A DNA stretch of 64,000 nt. It comes from Reichenbachiella carrageenanivorans. GTDB taxonomy: Bacteria; Bacteroidota; Bacteroidia; Cytophagales; Cyclobacteriaceae. This document shows positions 28,113-38,271 of this stretch, piece after piece. Both the position numbers and the translations under genes were made by a program. The notes below the pieces were generated by a model. The model was not told the DNA's origin. It ran no database searches and saw only the letters and a list, made by a program, of their open reading frames with translations. Where the stretch lies: contig NZ_CP106735.1 in NCBI RefSeq assembly GCF_025639805.1, positions 4,435,501-4,499,500 on the forward strand, given 5' to 3'. Each line of letters opens with the position of its first letter. Within the stretch, counting starts at the first letter, position 1.

Positions 28113-28120
28113 TAAGTTTG
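28113..28120 (+). promoter_or_regulatory. Promoter -7 element for tilS
   Basis: TAAGTTTG matches TAnnTTTG; TTCG lies 20 bases upstream. It is divergent from the OstA-like promoter, and the predicted start leaves about 10 bases before the TTG start codon. Confidence 0.4.
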
Positions 28121-28137
28121 GTCAAAATTTCTTCAGA

Positions 28138-29475
28138 TTGAATACACTTCAAAAATCTTTCGAAAAGTTCATTAATAAAGAACAACTCTTCGCCCCTTCG
28201 GATCGGCTACTGGTAGCATTGAGTGGCGGCGTAGACTCCATCGTTCTTGTGCATTTGCTTCACACTGCTGGATATCAACTAGCAATAGCACATTGCAACT
28301 TCCAACTGCGAGGCCAAGCCTCTAACGAGGATGCCGATTTTGTAACCGGTTTTGCTAATGAATACGGCCTAGTGCTACACTTGAAGGCTTTCGACACCCA
28401 AGCATTTGCCGCCGAAAAAAAACTTTCCACGCAAGTGGCAGCGAGAGCATTGCGCTACGAGTGGTTCGATAAACTGATGCAAGAGCATGGCTACACACAC
28501 CTCCTCACCGCGCACCATGCCAATGACCAAGTAGAGACTATGCTCTACAACCTCTCCAAGGGCACGGGCATCGCTGGACTGAGAGGCATCCCGCTCAAGC
28601 ATGATTCGCTGCGCCGCCCTTTGCTAGGTACCGAAAGAAAAGATATAGAAGCGTATGCCAAATCACACCAGCTCACTTGGCGAGAAGATGCCTCCAACCT
28701 TGAGCGCAAATACAGTCGCAACAGATTGAGGCTGCATGTGATTCCAGAATTAAAACAAATCAACCCTGGCTTAGAGCAAACCATGCTACAAAACAGTCGA
28801 AGGTTTGAAGCCCTGGAAAAACTACTCCAACATACCGTACAATCAATCAACTCACAATATCTCTCAGAAGCAAACGACTGCCATACGCTTGCGCTAAACT
28901 GGTATGAAGAGACGCAAGGGGGCATAGCAATACTGATCGAAATTCTTAAACCTTTTGGTTTCAATGCAAATCAATGCTTTTCTATAAGTGAATCCATCGC
29001 AACTCGATCTATAGGCAAACAATACCTCTCAGCAAAATACACACTCGCCTTGGATCGTAATGGTCTACTCATTGCCCCACAAGAGGATACCTTGTTTAAC
29101 GAAAGCGTAACTATTGAAAACCCAAAAGTCTCTACTCCATATGCGAATTTCACATTGACTACAGTCGAAGTGAGTAACAATTGGCCAAAAGATAAAAATA
29201 CAGCTTGCCTAGATGCAGACCTCGTTCAGTTTCCTTTAAAAATCAGAAATTGGAAACAAGGCGACAGCTTTTATCCGCTAGGCATGAAGGGCAAAAAAAA
29301 GCTAAGCGATTTTATGATTGATGAGAAAATTCCCGTAAACTTGAAATTGCGTGTGGCACTATTCGAATCGGGAAACGACATCATCTGGGTGGCCGGACAC
29401 CGGATCGACGAACGCTACAAAATCACATCAAAAACCAAACGCATATTGATCATCAAAATGACCAGCCATGTTTAA
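28138..29475 (+). CDS. tilS: tRNA(Ile)-lysidine synthase
   Basis: Modifies C34 of the tRNA(Ile) that reads AUA codons. The PP-loop SGGVDS is near residues 30-35, HCNFQLRG and TAHHANDQVET follow, and the C-terminal TilS domain contains RNWKQGDSFYPLGMKGKKKLSDF. The start is TTG at 28138; it gives the expected ~30 residues before the PP-loop. Its last 8 bases overlap the next gene. Confidence 0.95.
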   Translation: MNTLQKSFEKFINKEQLFAPSDRLLVALSGGVDSIVLVHLLHTAGYQLAIAHCNFQLRGQASNEDADFVTGFANEYGLVLHLKAFDTQAFAAEKKLSTQVAARALRYEWFDKLMQEHGYTHLLTAHHANDQVETMLYNLSKGTGIAGLRGIPLKHDSLRRPLLGTERKDIEAYAKSHQLTWREDASNLERKYSRNRLRLHVIPELKQINPGLEQTMLQNSRRFEALEKLLQHTVQSINSQYLSEANDCHTLALNWYEETQGGIAILIEILKPFGFNANQCFSISESIATRSIGKQYLSAKYTLALDRNGLLIAPQEDTLFNESVTIENPKVSTPYANFTLTTVEVSNNWPKDKNTACLDADLVQFPLKIRNWKQGDSFYPLGMKGKKKLSDFMIDEKIPVNLKLRVALFESGNDIIWVAGHRIDERYKITSKTKRILIIKMTSHV

Positions 29476-29992
29476 TCCATTCAAGAAAAAATACAGCGAA
29501 GAAGAACTTGATCTTATTGCGTTTTTGGCACAAACTAGACATTTCGAAAAGCTCACCGAAGAAGAGTTGGCGCTCTTTCTGCCCAGCATGTACTTGCGTA
29601 CGTACCAGCAAGACGAAGTAGTGTTTTTCTCTGGCGACCCCAGCCATGCTTTGTATATAGTAAAACGAGGATCGGTATCACTATCAGTAGATGTAAACAA
29701 CAAATTCGAGCAATTAGCTGAAGCCCACAGGGGCAATATATTTGGTGACAACAGCCTACTAGATGATGCAAAAAGAATATACACGACCGTAGTCACTTCT
29801 GAAAAGGCGCAACTGTATGTTATCCCCCAAATCAACTTGATGGAAATCCTCCAAGATCACCCTGACGTACGCGCCAAAGTCATGACTGTTTTTGCTGAAT
29901 TGTACAACGAATACACGACCCAGCTATTCAAAGTGTACAAATCCCACTTTGGCTTTTTCGAACTAAGTAAGGTCTATCAAGGCAAGATCTAA
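29468..29992 (+). CDS. Orphan cyclic-nucleotide-binding domain protein
   Basis: 174 residues. Residues about 35-140 form a CNB/CRP-type beta-roll (FSGDPSHALYIVKRGSVSLSV and RGNIFGDNSLLDDA), but no helix-turn-helix follows. The N-terminal helix MFNPFKKKYSEEELDLIAFL is amphipathic. It overlaps tilS by 8 bases, so it is translated with it. It may sense a ligand or interact with another protein; the usual phosphate-binding arginine of cAMP-binding CRP is not obvious. Confidence 0.8.
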   Translation: MFNPFKKKYSEEELDLIAFLAQTRHFEKLTEEELALFLPSMYLRTYQQDEVVFFSGDPSHALYIVKRGSVSLSVDVNNKFEQLAEAHRGNIFGDNSLLDDAKRIYTTVVTSEKAQLYVIPQINLMEILQDHPDVRAKVMTVFAELYNEYTTQLFKVYKSHFGFFELSKVYQGKI

Positions 29993-30078
29993 ATACGCCT
30001 ATAAGAACAGCAACCTTACGATAGTGCTTTCCTACCAAGAAATCACTCGATTATGGCAATTAAGCATGAAATTTGGCT

Positions 30079-30086
30079 ATTTTTGC
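30079..30086 (+). promoter_or_regulatory. Promoter -7 element for mdh
   Basis: TATTTTTG matches TAnnTTTG and would give a leader of about 40 bases before the mdh ATG. No clear -33 match. Confidence 0.4.
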
Positions 30087-30131
30087 GCCAGAAATAGATC
30101 CCTAATTTAGAAATATAAAAACACAAACAAG

Positions 30132-31058
30132 ATGAAAGTAACCGTAGTAGGTGCCGGAAACGTAGGCGCCAGCGTAGCTGAGTACGTAGCCATGAAAGAA
30201 TTGGCTGATGAAGTGGTAATCCTTGATATCAAGGAAGGTTTTGCAGAAGGCAAAGCAATGGATCTCAACCAATGCGCAACCCTTAATGGGTTCAACGCTA
30301 ATGTCATTGGTACTACGGGAGACTACAGCAAAACTGCAGGATCTAAAGTAGTAGTGATCACTTCTGGTATTCCAAGAAAACCAGGCATGACTAGAGAAGA
30401 ACTGATCGGCACCAATGCTGGTATTGTGAAGTCTGTGACTGAAAACTTGATCAAGCATTCTCCTGATGCTATCCTAGTGGTAATCTCTAACCCTATGGAC
30501 ACGATGACTTACCTATCTGCTAAAAGCAGCGGATTGCCAAAAAACAGAGTCATCGGTATGGGTGGCACTTTGGACAGTGCAAGATTCAGATACAGACTAG
30601 CAGAGGCACTAGCGTGCAACCCTAACGATGTACAAGGTGTAGTAATCGGTGGACACGGCGACACCACTATGATTCCTTTGACAAGGTTAGCTACTTACAA
30701 CTCTACGCCTGTATCTAACTATCTATCTGAAGAAAAATTAGAAGAAGTAGCTAAAGCGACTATGGTAGGTGGTGCTACTTTGACTGGCTTGCTTGGTACT
30801 TCTGCATGGTATGCACCTGGTGCGGCTGGTGCAGCTGTGGTAGAAGCCATCGTAAGAGACCAGAAAAAATTGATGTCTGCTTCTGTATACCTAGAAGGTG
30901 AATACGGACAGAAAGACATCTGTGTAGGTGTACCAGTAATCGTCGGCAAAGACGGATGGGAAGAAGTGGTAGACTTCAAACTAAACGACGATGAAAAGGC
31001 TAAATTCGAAGCCAGCGCTGCTGCTGTTCGCAAAATGAACGACGCACTTGAGTTGTAA
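30132..31058 (+). CDS. mdh: Malate dehydrogenase
   Basis: NAD-dependent malate/oxaloacetate interconversion in the TCA cycle. VVGAGNVGASVAEYVA is the cofactor loop; SGIPRKPGMTREELIGTN contains the mobile-loop arginines that select malate; GGHGDTTMIPL has the catalytic histidine. At 308 residues it is the LDH-like tetrameric type. A terminator follows at 31097. Confidence 0.97.
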   Translation: MKVTVVGAGNVGASVAEYVAMKELADEVVILDIKEGFAEGKAMDLNQCATLNGFNANVIGTTGDYSKTAGSKVVVITSGIPRKPGMTREELIGTNAGIVKSVTENLIKHSPDAILVVISNPMDTMTYLSAKSSGLPKNRVIGMGGTLDSARFRYRLAEALACNPNDVQGVVIGGHGDTTMIPLTRLATYNSTPVSNYLSEEKLEEVAKATMVGGATLTGLLGTSAWYAPGAAGAAVVEAIVRDQKKLMSASVYLEGEYGQKDICVGVPVIVGKDGWEEVVDFKLNDDEKAKFEASAAAVRKMNDALEL

Positions 31059-31096
31059 GACTTAAAGTTAAAATACCGGCTCATAGCCGAATTCCC

Positions 31097-31136
31097 AAAA
31101 AGCTCCCCTCTGATTCTCAGACGGGAGCTTTTTTTT
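31097..31136 (+). terminator. Terminator after mdh
   Basis: AAAAGCTCCC pairs with GGGAGCTTTT (10 base pairs) and is followed by a run of eight Ts. Confidence 0.85.
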
Positions 31137-31147
31137 GTAAAACAAAG

Positions 31148-31179
31148 TTTCTCCAAGACAAACAAACGTGGTACTTTTG
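31148..31179 (+). promoter_or_regulatory. Promoter for thioredoxin-fold/chemoreceptor pair
   Basis: -33 TTTC at 31148-31151, 20-base spacer, -7 TACTTTTG at 31172-31179 (consensus TTTG and TAnnTTTG). It would start transcription about 45 bases before the first ATG. Confidence 0.6.
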
Positions 31180-31232
31180 TCGTTTTAAAACAAAAATATA
31201 TCTAACTAAAACTGCGCTCCTAAGGTTTTAGT

Positions 31233-31820
31233 ATGATGAAATTGATTCACCAGCTTATAGCAGGTTCTTTTATTGGTATTTCATTCTGTTTAGCTCTGTA
31301 CATTATATGGGTAGAAGAGTTTCAGTATTATCTACCCATTCCCCCATCAAAATCATTTTCGGCAACCGAAAAAATTGATTTCCATTTTTTAGAAAGCGCC
31401 CCACAGAAACCTATTTTTCTTCACTTCTTTAATCGGGATTGTCGATCGGCAAGAATTAATCTCGAACACATCCCGAGGTTTATGAAAAACTATCAAGAGG
31501 ATTTTGATTTTTATATCATTGATCAAGATTCAAATCATACAATAGACCTACCTCATTACATCAAAACAATAAAAGATCCTCAAGGTGAGTTATTCAACTA
31601 TTTCAGAGTAATGTCTACCCCCCACGCCATGCTAATAGAAACTGATGGCACTGTATTCTTCAGTGGAAATTATAACAACAAAAACGGCCTATGTGGACCC
31701 ACCGACATTCAATGGTCGGCACCTGCCATCGCCTTAAAATTCTTATACAACCAATCTGACCCGCCTATTTTTCCAGCCTACCAACTATTACCTACAGGAT
31801 GTGAATTAAGCAAATTATAA
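31233..31820 (+). CDS. Membrane-anchored thioredoxin-fold protein
   Basis: 195 residues with one N-terminal membrane helix ([19 protein letters not shown]) and an extracytoplasmic domain that resembles a thioredoxin fold: [20 protein letters not shown], then [20 protein letters not shown]. The redox motif is degenerate: only one Cys (NRDCRSAR) stands where CxxC would be, so it is unlikely to be a normal disulfide oxidoreductase. The stop is 2 bases before the chemoreceptor ATG, so the two are co-translated and may act together. Confidence 0.75.
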   Translation: MMKLIHQLIAGSFIGISFCLALYIIWVEEFQYYLPIPPSKSFSATEKIDFHFLESAPQKPIFLHFFNRDCRSARINLEHIPRFMKNYQEDFDFYIIDQDSNHTIDLPHYIKTIKDPQGELFNYFRVMSTPHAMLIETDGTVFFSGNYNNKNGLCGPTDIQWSAPAIALKFLYNQSDPPIFPAYQLLPTGCELSKL

Positions 31821-31822
31821 TT

Positions 31823-33760
31823 ATGTCAGAGCAAGTAAGTTTATTAAAGTATAAAAAGCACATGGCCGAAGTCCTTCGGCAATCAGACCATACCATCTCG
31901 TATATGGTCATTGGGCTGTGGCTATTCGGTGTGCTTATTTCTTTTCATTATAATACCTGGACACTGGGACTCGGAATGGGTACACTGTTGTTCTCTATGA
32001 ACCTAGTAGCCGTACGATTTTTCGGTACTAGACTCTTCTCTCGGATGATCGGCGCTTCTGTGATGGCACTGTACATGATTCAGTATCTAATACAATTGCA
32101 CGGGTTATACGAAATGCACTTTTGGTTTTTCATTATGCCTATATTCTTGATCATATACCAAGACTGGCGAGTGTACATTCCTTTTGCAGCAATCATTGTA
32201 ATTCACCATGTATCAATTTACATTCTAATTAATCAAGGGCATCCAGAATATCTTCGCTATTTCATTAACATGAGCGAGCTCACCGACATGACATTTGCTT
32301 ATCACATGGGGCTAGCAGTAGTAGGTGTGATCACAGCAGCTTGGGTAGCCTATCGACTCAACCAACAAACGAAGAATAGATATTTGGGAGCCGCACAATT
32401 GGAGGCACAATTGGACGAAATGAATGCACTGGCTCTAAATGTAGAAGAGGTTGCTTCGAGAATTACCAACAAAAGCTCTCAGGACAAAAAACATCAATCT
32501 ATTAATATGGCTCTGGTTTCATTGGGCGAAGAATTCACCAATATCATTGACAATATTATCGTAGAAACCAACCAAGTAGTAAATAGCGCCAGCCGGGACG
32601 GAAATTTGAAAGCCCGAATGCTGACTAAAGACAAGCATGGCGTATGGAAAGATTTATCTAGCTCTATCAATAGCCTTTTGGAGTCTATAGCTGTACCTGT
32701 CTATCGAATCAATGATGTAGCGCAAAACATGTCTCGTGGCATACTGACCGACAGGCTCTCTACCGATTCGAAAGGAGACATACAAGATATGTTCGAAAAC
32801 CTGAATAGTGCACTTGGAAGCTTGAGAGAACTTACACTCAAAGTAGATAATGGAATTAAAAGAATAGAACTCGCTACTGAAGAAATGCTAACCTCTGGTC
32901 ATGAAATGGACATCAGTACCAATGAAATTGCTAACGCAATAGCAAAAATGAGTGCAGGTGCTCAAAATCAATTAAAAGATATTGAAAAGACCTCCAACAT
33001 AATAGAGCAAGTAGTAGACGCTGCTAAGACAATGGACTCTTTTGTAGAAGAAATAAATGGCTCAGCTAAAAAAGGGGTTCAAAATAGTGAAGAAGGTAAA
33101 AATGTGGTCGAAACAGTGGTAAGCGACATTGAGAACATTGCTAATTATTCTGACAAAACCATGGAATCTATCCAGGTGCTTTCTACAAGATCAAATGAAA
33201 TATCAGGGATCTTAAACGTAATATCTGAAATAGCCACACAAACCAACCTACTGGCATTGAATGCTGCCATTGAAGCGGCAAAAGCGGGTGAGGACGGAAA
33301 GGGTTTTGCCGTAGTAGCTGAAAACATCAGAAACTTAGCAGAAGGCGCCAAGCGATCTACTGGAGAAATCAGCCTATTAGTAAAAGCAGTACAAGAAGAC
33401 ACTGACATGGCAGCTAACCTAATGAAACACATGAATGAAAACATTAAAAGTGGTGTCAATTCCACTAAAAAAACCCATAAAATACTTCATGTGATTTCAG
33501 AATCTTCTAAACAAACACTAGAGCTCTCTAATAAAGTAAAGGACATCACTGATTCGCAAACCAAACGCATATCAGACGTATTTAATGCAATAGAATCAGT
33601 TGTTTTAATATCGGAGCAATTTGCCACTGGCTCTGAAGAGGTGGCCAGTTCAGCCAATGAATTATCAAATGGAATGAAAGACTTCAACAACAATTCCCAA
33701 GTACTAAACACCATGGGCAAAGAATTGAAAACATCCATGAAGCAGTTTACTTTGAACTAA
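31823..33760 (+). CDS. Methyl-accepting chemotaxis protein, six-helix sensor
   Basis: 645 residues. Residues about 20-180 hold six hydrophobic helices instead of a periplasmic ligand domain. They include the motif [20 protein letters not shown] followed by HHVSIY, known from other polytopic chemoreceptors. HAMP-like repeats follow ([16 protein letters not shown]), and the C-terminal half is the signalling coiled coil with the hairpin tip [20 protein letters not shown]. It should signal to CheA/CheW. No other chemotaxis gene is in the window, so control of gliding or pilus motility is inference. Confidence 0.92.
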   Translation: MSEQVSLLKYKKHMAEVLRQSDHTISYMVIGLWLFGVLISFHYNTWTLGLGMGTLLFSMNLVAVRFFGTRLFSRMIGASVMALYMIQYLIQLHGLYEMHFWFFIMPIFLIIYQDWRVYIPFAAIIVIHHVSIYILINQGHPEYLRYFINMSELTDMTFAYHMGLAVVGVITAAWVAYRLNQQTKNRYLGAAQLEAQLDEMNALALNVEEVASRITNKSSQDKKHQSINMALVSLGEEFTNIIDNIIVETNQVVNSASRDGNLKARMLTKDKHGVWKDLSSSINSLLESIAVPVYRINDVAQNMSRGILTDRLSTDSKGDIQDMFENLNSALGSLRELTLKVDNGIKRIELATEEMLTSGHEMDISTNEIANAIAKMSAGAQNQLKDIEKTSNIIEQVVDAAKTMDSFVEEINGSAKKGVQNSEEGKNVVETVVSDIENIANYSDKTMESIQVLSTRSNEISGILNVISEIATQTNLLALNAAIEAAKAGEDGKGFAVVAENIRNLAEGAKRSTGEISLLVKAVQEDTDMAANLMKHMNENIKSGVNSTKKTHKILHVISESSKQTLELSNKVKDITDSQTKRISDVFNAIESVVLISEQFATGSEEVASSANELSNGMKDFNNNSQVLNTMGKELKTSMKQFTLN

Positions 33761-33871
33761 CTACCATAGCTGGTTTGTCGGTTCGGTTTTCAAAGTTTAT
33801 TTCGTTCATACTGGTGACCTACTTTGCTTTCCCTACCCATCCACCACACATACAAACACCTACCTACTTAT

Positions 33872-33910
33872 AAAAAAATCCCGACTGGCACATAACCAGT
33901 CGGGATTTTT
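33872..33910. terminator. Bidirectional terminator
   Basis: A 15-base-pair stem: AAAAATCCCGACTGG (33874-33888) with CCAGTCGGGATTTTT (33896-33910), with As before and Ts after. It separates the converging chemoreceptor and receptor genes. Confidence 0.9.
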
Positions 33911-33935
33911 TACACCTTGTTTCTTCTTGAGTGGC

Positions 33936-36900
33936 TTAGTTACCGAATAGGTATCTAAAGCCTAATTGCATTCTCCAAATAGAAGCACTGTTGTTGACTG
34001 TCCAGGCTTCATCTCTGTCTGAGTAGTTATAGACAGGTCTACCAGTGGCCGCATCAAATCCCTCCAACTGTAGCAAGTTGTACGTGTTGAAGTTTACAGC
34101 ATATTGTCTTCCCCAATCGCTCTTCAGTAAGTTGGCTACGTTTTCGATATCTAATGAAATCTGTAGTCTATTGACTTTGTTTCCTGATTTGAGTTTAAAC
34201 TCTTGCATTATTCTCATATCAATCACACCAGTCCAAGGAGTTCTAGCACCGTTTCTTTCAGCTATCTCACCTCTATGCTCGCTTAAGTAAGCATCTCTTT
34301 CGATAAACGCATCTAACTGATTCCACATAGCTGCTTGATCTGCCGCACTAGCAGGCACTCCGTTTTCTCCGAAAATAATCTCACTTTGATCAGCAGGAAT
34401 ATAAGCCTGATCATTACCGTAAGAACCATCATTGTTCAAATCACCATTAACCATATATGAGAATGGAGATCCAGATTGTGAACTAATGAATACACCTACT
34501 GACGTAGAAGCATAATCTGAGTAATCGAACAAGTAGTTGAAATTAGCTACTATTCTATGTCTCAAATCCCATACAGCATAACTCACGATCGCTTCATTAG
34601 GGCTACCTGGCGTTGGGTTAAATTCCCACCCTGAGTTGGCAGTCGTGTTTGTACCTCCGTTCACGTCCTTAGACACTCCGTAGTTATAAGCAATCATGGC
34701 AGACAGGTTTTTGGTTGTCTTGCTCAACTGGCCTGTAAAGCTGTATTGGTACCCTTTGTTTGTATTGGTCAAAAGGAACACATCACTGAAATTTGGACTC
34801 ACAGATTCACTAGGAAATGTAGGTCTATTGTCTTCTACTGGAATGGTTCCGTCTGCATCTTTAACCTGTAGGTTTTGATACTGAATACCATTGATCACCT
34901 TTGAGTAGATCGCTTCAAATGTACCTGTCATCCCAAATGGAAGCTTGGCATCAACCGCTAAATTAGCCCTTAAATTTTGAGGCATTTTAAACTCCGAATC
35001 CAAAGCATCGATTTGCGACGTAGGAGCGTTGGCTTGTCTTGCCTCTATCTCAGCTCTTACAGCTGGATCATCTACACCTACATTCAGTACATCCGCTATA
35101 TAATATTCGTATGTACGGTTTCCATCAGGGTAAAGTGGCACATTAGCAGAACTAGCTCTTACATCCGCCAAAGAGGTAGTAGCTCCTGAGTTTGAATAGG
35201 CATTTGATATCCAAACAAATGGCACTCTACCAGTGAAGATACCCACTCCCCCACGAAGCTGCACTGATTCATCTCCTTTGAGGTCATAATTGAACCCTAC
35301 TCTAGGAGACCATAGCAATTGTCCACTTGGCATATCTTGTGTATCAATTCCAAACTCTTGCTCAAACTGAGGATTGGCATTAGGCTCATCTAAGAAGAAT
35401 GGAACATCTAACCTTAATCCACCTGTCAACTTAAGTTTATCAGTAGCTTCCCATTCATCCTGAATGTAGAATCCACTCTGCAAGAATCTAAGATCTACTG
35501 GCTGAAATCTATCATTGTAATAATCTAACGAGTACCTTACTCTAAATCGACCATTAGTCCCTAGTTGATCATTCAAGAAATTATCTAACCCATCATACTC
35601 ATAGTGCCCTGGGTATCGGTTTACAAACGAATTGTAGATCTTGAAAAACTCATTATGAGTACCCAGAGTGATCACATGTCTGTTTTTGAAAATAGTAAAG
35701 TTGTTGGTAAACTGACCAATACCCTGACGAAGTTCATTGCCTACTGAGCTTCTCTGTGTACCTGCGATGATTGTTGTTCCATCATCTGTATCGATTTCCA
35801 CTTGAGGAAACATATCACCATAGTCATCTAAGTTTCTTTTCCTGTTAAGACTAGTATATCCCACGATCATGTTGTTAGACATGTTATCTCCAATTCGACT
35901 TCTAAGCTCAATAATTGAAGAGTTGCTTTCCACATCATTCAAATAACCATTATTTGAAAATTGCAGAAAGTTTTGATTTCTACTGATATTCTCATCCGTC
36001 GCCTTTAAATAACTATGTCTAAAAGTAATTTGATGATTGTCATTGATATTCCAATCGATTTTTCCAAAAAGCTTAGTGTTTTTAGTTTGAGGAGCGAGTG
36101 CCCCATAGGTACCTGCGTCATAACCGTAATTAGTCATCAGATAATCCTTCACTGATTGTGCTGTTTCTGTACTGATGTTAGCCACATTAGAAGGTACTGT
36201 ACTGTAGCTATCGAGTGTAGATTGACTCACCAATCCAATTTGGTTAGGTGTTTCGGCTACTTGATGCTCTGCACTTGCAAAGAAGAACAGTTTGTCTTTA
36301 ATGATCGGCCCACCTACTCTAGCTCCATACTGTCTATTAAAAAATGGTGATTGTCTCTCAGGTTCATCGCTCAAGGTTTTTCCAGCTATTTTCTCACTAC
36401 GCGTGTAGTAATAAACCGAACCATCAACTTCATTGGTACCGCTTCTTGTGACAGCATTGATACCTCCTCCAGTAAATGAACCTTTAGTCACATCATAAGG
36501 AGCTACCAATATTGAAATTTCTTCGATTGCATCTAAACTGATAGGCTCAGAACCTGAACTGCTACCAGGCATACCGTCCGCATTGAGACCAAAAGCATCA
36601 TTATTAATGGCTCCATCTACTGTTACGTTGTTGTATCTACTGTTGCTTCCTGCTATAGACACACCACCATTGCCTACACCTGATGCCGCCTGTGGCGATA
36701 GCCTTACGAAATCTTCGATCGAACGGTTCACTGATGGGTTAGTGTTCAAAGTTTCTGTACTAACGTTGGTTGCTGCTCCAGTCCTACCAGAGTTGATCAC
36801 ATCGTCAGTAGCAGCAGTAATCACTACTTCTTCCAATTCATCTGTTTGACTTGAAATAGTAAAATCAATATTTCGCTTTTCACCTAGTGCAAGATTTATT

Positions 36901-37193
36901 CCCTCTACTGTCTGGGTTTCAAACCCGATATAAGTAACTGTAACCTTATAAGGGCCACCTACACGAATACTTGAGAAATAATAATAACCATCCATATTGG
37001 TAACAGAACCGTACTTAGTACCAGTCGGTTGGTGTATGGCGATTACAGTAGCTCCTATTAAGGCTTCTGAATTTTCGTCTACCACTTTTCCGTTCATTCC
37101 AGAGGTGGTTACTCCTTGTGCTATTGCTGTCAGACCGCCAAGAAGCAATCCGATAGTCATGAGTATGCTAGAAAGTGTAATTTTCTGCTTCAT
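33936..37193 (-). CDS. Oar-like TonB-dependent outer membrane receptor
   Basis: 1085 residues. Signal peptide to about residue 25 (LTAIA-Q), then a carboxypeptidase-regulatory-like beta-sandwich (GKVVDENSEALIGATVIAIH), then the plug (SIEDFVRLSPQAASGVGNGG) and a 22-strand barrel ending LGFRYLFGN. The SRYNNVTVDGAINND stretch and the GGGINAVTRSGTNEVDGSVYYY segment are typical of the OmpA-related Oar group of TonB receptors. No SusD partner lies next to it, so it is not a classical glycan utilisation pair. Cargo is unknown; in Myxococcus an Oar protein is linked to protease export, so secretion is possible. Confidence 0.9.
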   Translation of the reverse strand: MKQKITLSSILMTIGLLLGGLTAIAQGVTTSGMNGKVVDENSEALIGATVIAIHQPTGTKYGSVTNMDGYYYFSSIRVGGPYKVTVTYIGFETQTVEGINLALGEKRNIDFTISSQTDELEEVVITAATDDVINSGRTGAATNVSTETLNTNPSVNRSIEDFVRLSPQAASGVGNGGVSIAGSNSRYNNVTVDGAINNDAFGLNADGMPGSSSGSEPISLDAIEEISILVAPYDVTKGSFTGGGINAVTRSGTNEVDGSVYYYTRSEKIAGKTLSDEPERQSPFFNRQYGARVGGPIIKDKLFFFASAEHQVAETPNQIGLVSQSTLDSYSTVPSNVANISTETAQSVKDYLMTNYGYDAGTYGALAPQTKNTKLFGKIDWNINDNHQITFRHSYLKATDENISRNQNFLQFSNNGYLNDVESNSSIIELRSRIGDNMSNNMIVGYTSLNRKRNLDDYGDMFPQVEIDTDDGTTIIAGTQRSSVGNELRQGIGQFTNNFTIFKNRHVITLGTHNEFFKIYNSFVNRYPGHYEYDGLDNFLNDQLGTNGRFRVRYSLDYYNDRFQPVDLRFLQSGFYIQDEWEATDKLKLTGGLRLDVPFFLDEPNANPQFEQEFGIDTQDMPSGQLLWSPRVGFNYDLKGDESVQLRGGVGIFTGRVPFVWISNAYSNSGATTSLADVRASSANVPLYPDGNRTYEYYIADVLNVGVDDPAVRAEIEARQANAPTSQIDALDSEFKMPQNLRANLAVDAKLPFGMTGTFEAIYSKVINGIQYQNLQVKDADGTIPVEDNRPTFPSESVSPNFSDVFLLTNTNKGYQYSFTGQLSKTTKNLSAMIAYNYGVSKDVNGGTNTTANSGWEFNPTPGSPNEAIVSYAVWDLRHRIVANFNYLFDYSDYASTSVGVFISSQSGSPFSYMVNGDLNNDGSYGNDQAYIPADQSEIIFGENGVPASAADQAAMWNQLDAFIERDAYLSEHRGEIAERNGARTPWTGVIDMRIMQEFKLKSGNKVNRLQISLDIENVANLLKSDWGRQYAVNFNTYNLLQLEGFDAATGRPVYNYSDRDEAWTVNNSASIWRMQLGFRYLFGN

Positions 37194-37283
37194 AATGAGT
37201 ATAATTAGTTAATAATGGGTTTGAATGAGTCTTGTATTACTCTTTTAAAAATAGTTTAATTAATCAAGCAATTGGATTAATAG

Positions 37284-37315
37284 CAAAACTATATTGGAAA
37301 TCCGACTAGATCAAA
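37284..37315 (-). promoter_or_regulatory. Promoter of the Oar-like receptor
   Basis: -33 TTTG at 37312-37315, 20-base spacer, -7 TAGTTTTG at 37284-37291. It is one of the best matches to the Bacteroidota promoter consensus in the window and gives a leader of roughly 85 bases. Confidence 0.65.
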
Positions 37316-37386
37316 TTGCTTTCTCACTGCAATTTTAAATAATGCACACTCCTTCCTCTTTCTGATTTTATTATCAAATCATTACC

Positions 37387-37417
37387 TTTCAATTAATGAT
37401 AATCCTACCTACTTTTG
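37387..37417 (+). promoter_or_regulatory. Promoter of the divergent unknown gene
   Basis: -33 TTTC at 37387-37390, a 19-base spacer and -7 TACTTTTG at 37410-37417. Divergent from the receptor promoter. Confidence 0.6.
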
Positions 37418-37441
37418 TGTATAACTTGTTAACAACACACA

Positions 37442-37993
37442 TTGGATAAGGTCATCAACCAGACATCATTTCTTCAAAGTTTCGATAAGGATAAAAATAT
37501 CCTCCTCAAAACGGCTCAGGATCAAATTTTCACAGATCTAGCTCAGCGTCTAGTTAGTATCACTATTCAAAAGTACAGCATCCACTTCAACCCACTTGGA
37601 CTAGTAGACGATACCTACCAACAAATCTTAGATTACCAATTTGAGAACATTGAAGAACTGGAAGGTATATATGAAAACTTGTGTGTTGCCTACCGATACA
37701 AATATGGTGACAATCAGCTTGAGATCATCTGGGATGGCAAGTCTCACGAAGAGAAATACAAGGAAGAATGGGGTGAAACCTTCGACCGATGGGCACATGA
37801 TCTCACTGAAAATCCTAGTGTCATAAAAGGTATTCTCCAACTCACTATCTTCAACGAAAGCAAGAGGAACCTTACGTTTGTAAGAAACGCGGTAAAAGGT
37901 CTAATCAATGAATATTTTGAAATCAAAATCCTCAAACGCAACGGTGTGAAGCGAGTAATTCTCAAAGAAAAAATGCTAAGAAAGGCCTCTTAA
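37442..37993 (+). CDS. Unknown cytoplasmic protein
   Basis: 183 residues with TTG start at 37442, about 20 bases after the predicted transcription start. No signal peptide, membrane helix or known motif. The C-terminal part is basic (NGVKRVILKEKMLRKA). The middle section is acidic and aromatic (YENLCVAYRYKYGDNQLEII). A start further in would be possible but would lose little. Divergent from the receptor gene, with its own promoter. Confidence 0.7.
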   Translation: MDKVINQTSFLQSFDKDKNILLKTAQDQIFTDLAQRLVSITIQKYSIHFNPLGLVDDTYQQILDYQFENIEELEGIYENLCVAYRYKYGDNQLEIIWDGKSHEEKYKEEWGETFDRWAHDLTENPSVIKGILQLTIFNESKRNLTFVRNAVKGLINEYFEIKILKRNGVKRVILKEKMLRKAS

Positions 37994-38271
37994 TACAGAA
38001 CCATAAATAGCCCCCCTTTTCTAAAAGGCACTTCTTCTACTTCTACCTTCGATACTTTGGCCAAGGGAGATCCTTGCCAGCACCATGCGATCAATTGATC
38101 TATATCGGGTTTCTCTCCAAACACTTCTATCATCACCTCTCCTGTTGGCAAGTTTTTTACCCAACCTTCGAGTCCTAACTTGCTAGCTTCATCTGCCGTA
38201 GATGCCCGGTAGAATACGCCTTGTACCTTGCCCGACACGAGTATCGATCGCCCAATCAATTCTTTATTCAT
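37990..38271 (-). CDS. acyP: Acylphosphatase
   Basis: 93-residue acylphosphatase; hydrolyses carboxyl-phosphate bonds. SGKVQGVFYRAST holds the catalytic arginine and GLEGWVKNLPTGEV the catalytic asparagine. It overlaps deoC by 8 bases and the last 4 bases of the convergent unknown gene. Confidence 0.95.
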   Translation of the reverse strand: MNKELIGRSILVSGKVQGVFYRASTADEASKLGLEGWVKNLPTGEVMIEVFGEKPDIDQLIAWCWQGSPLAKVSKVEVEEVPFRKGGLFMVLY

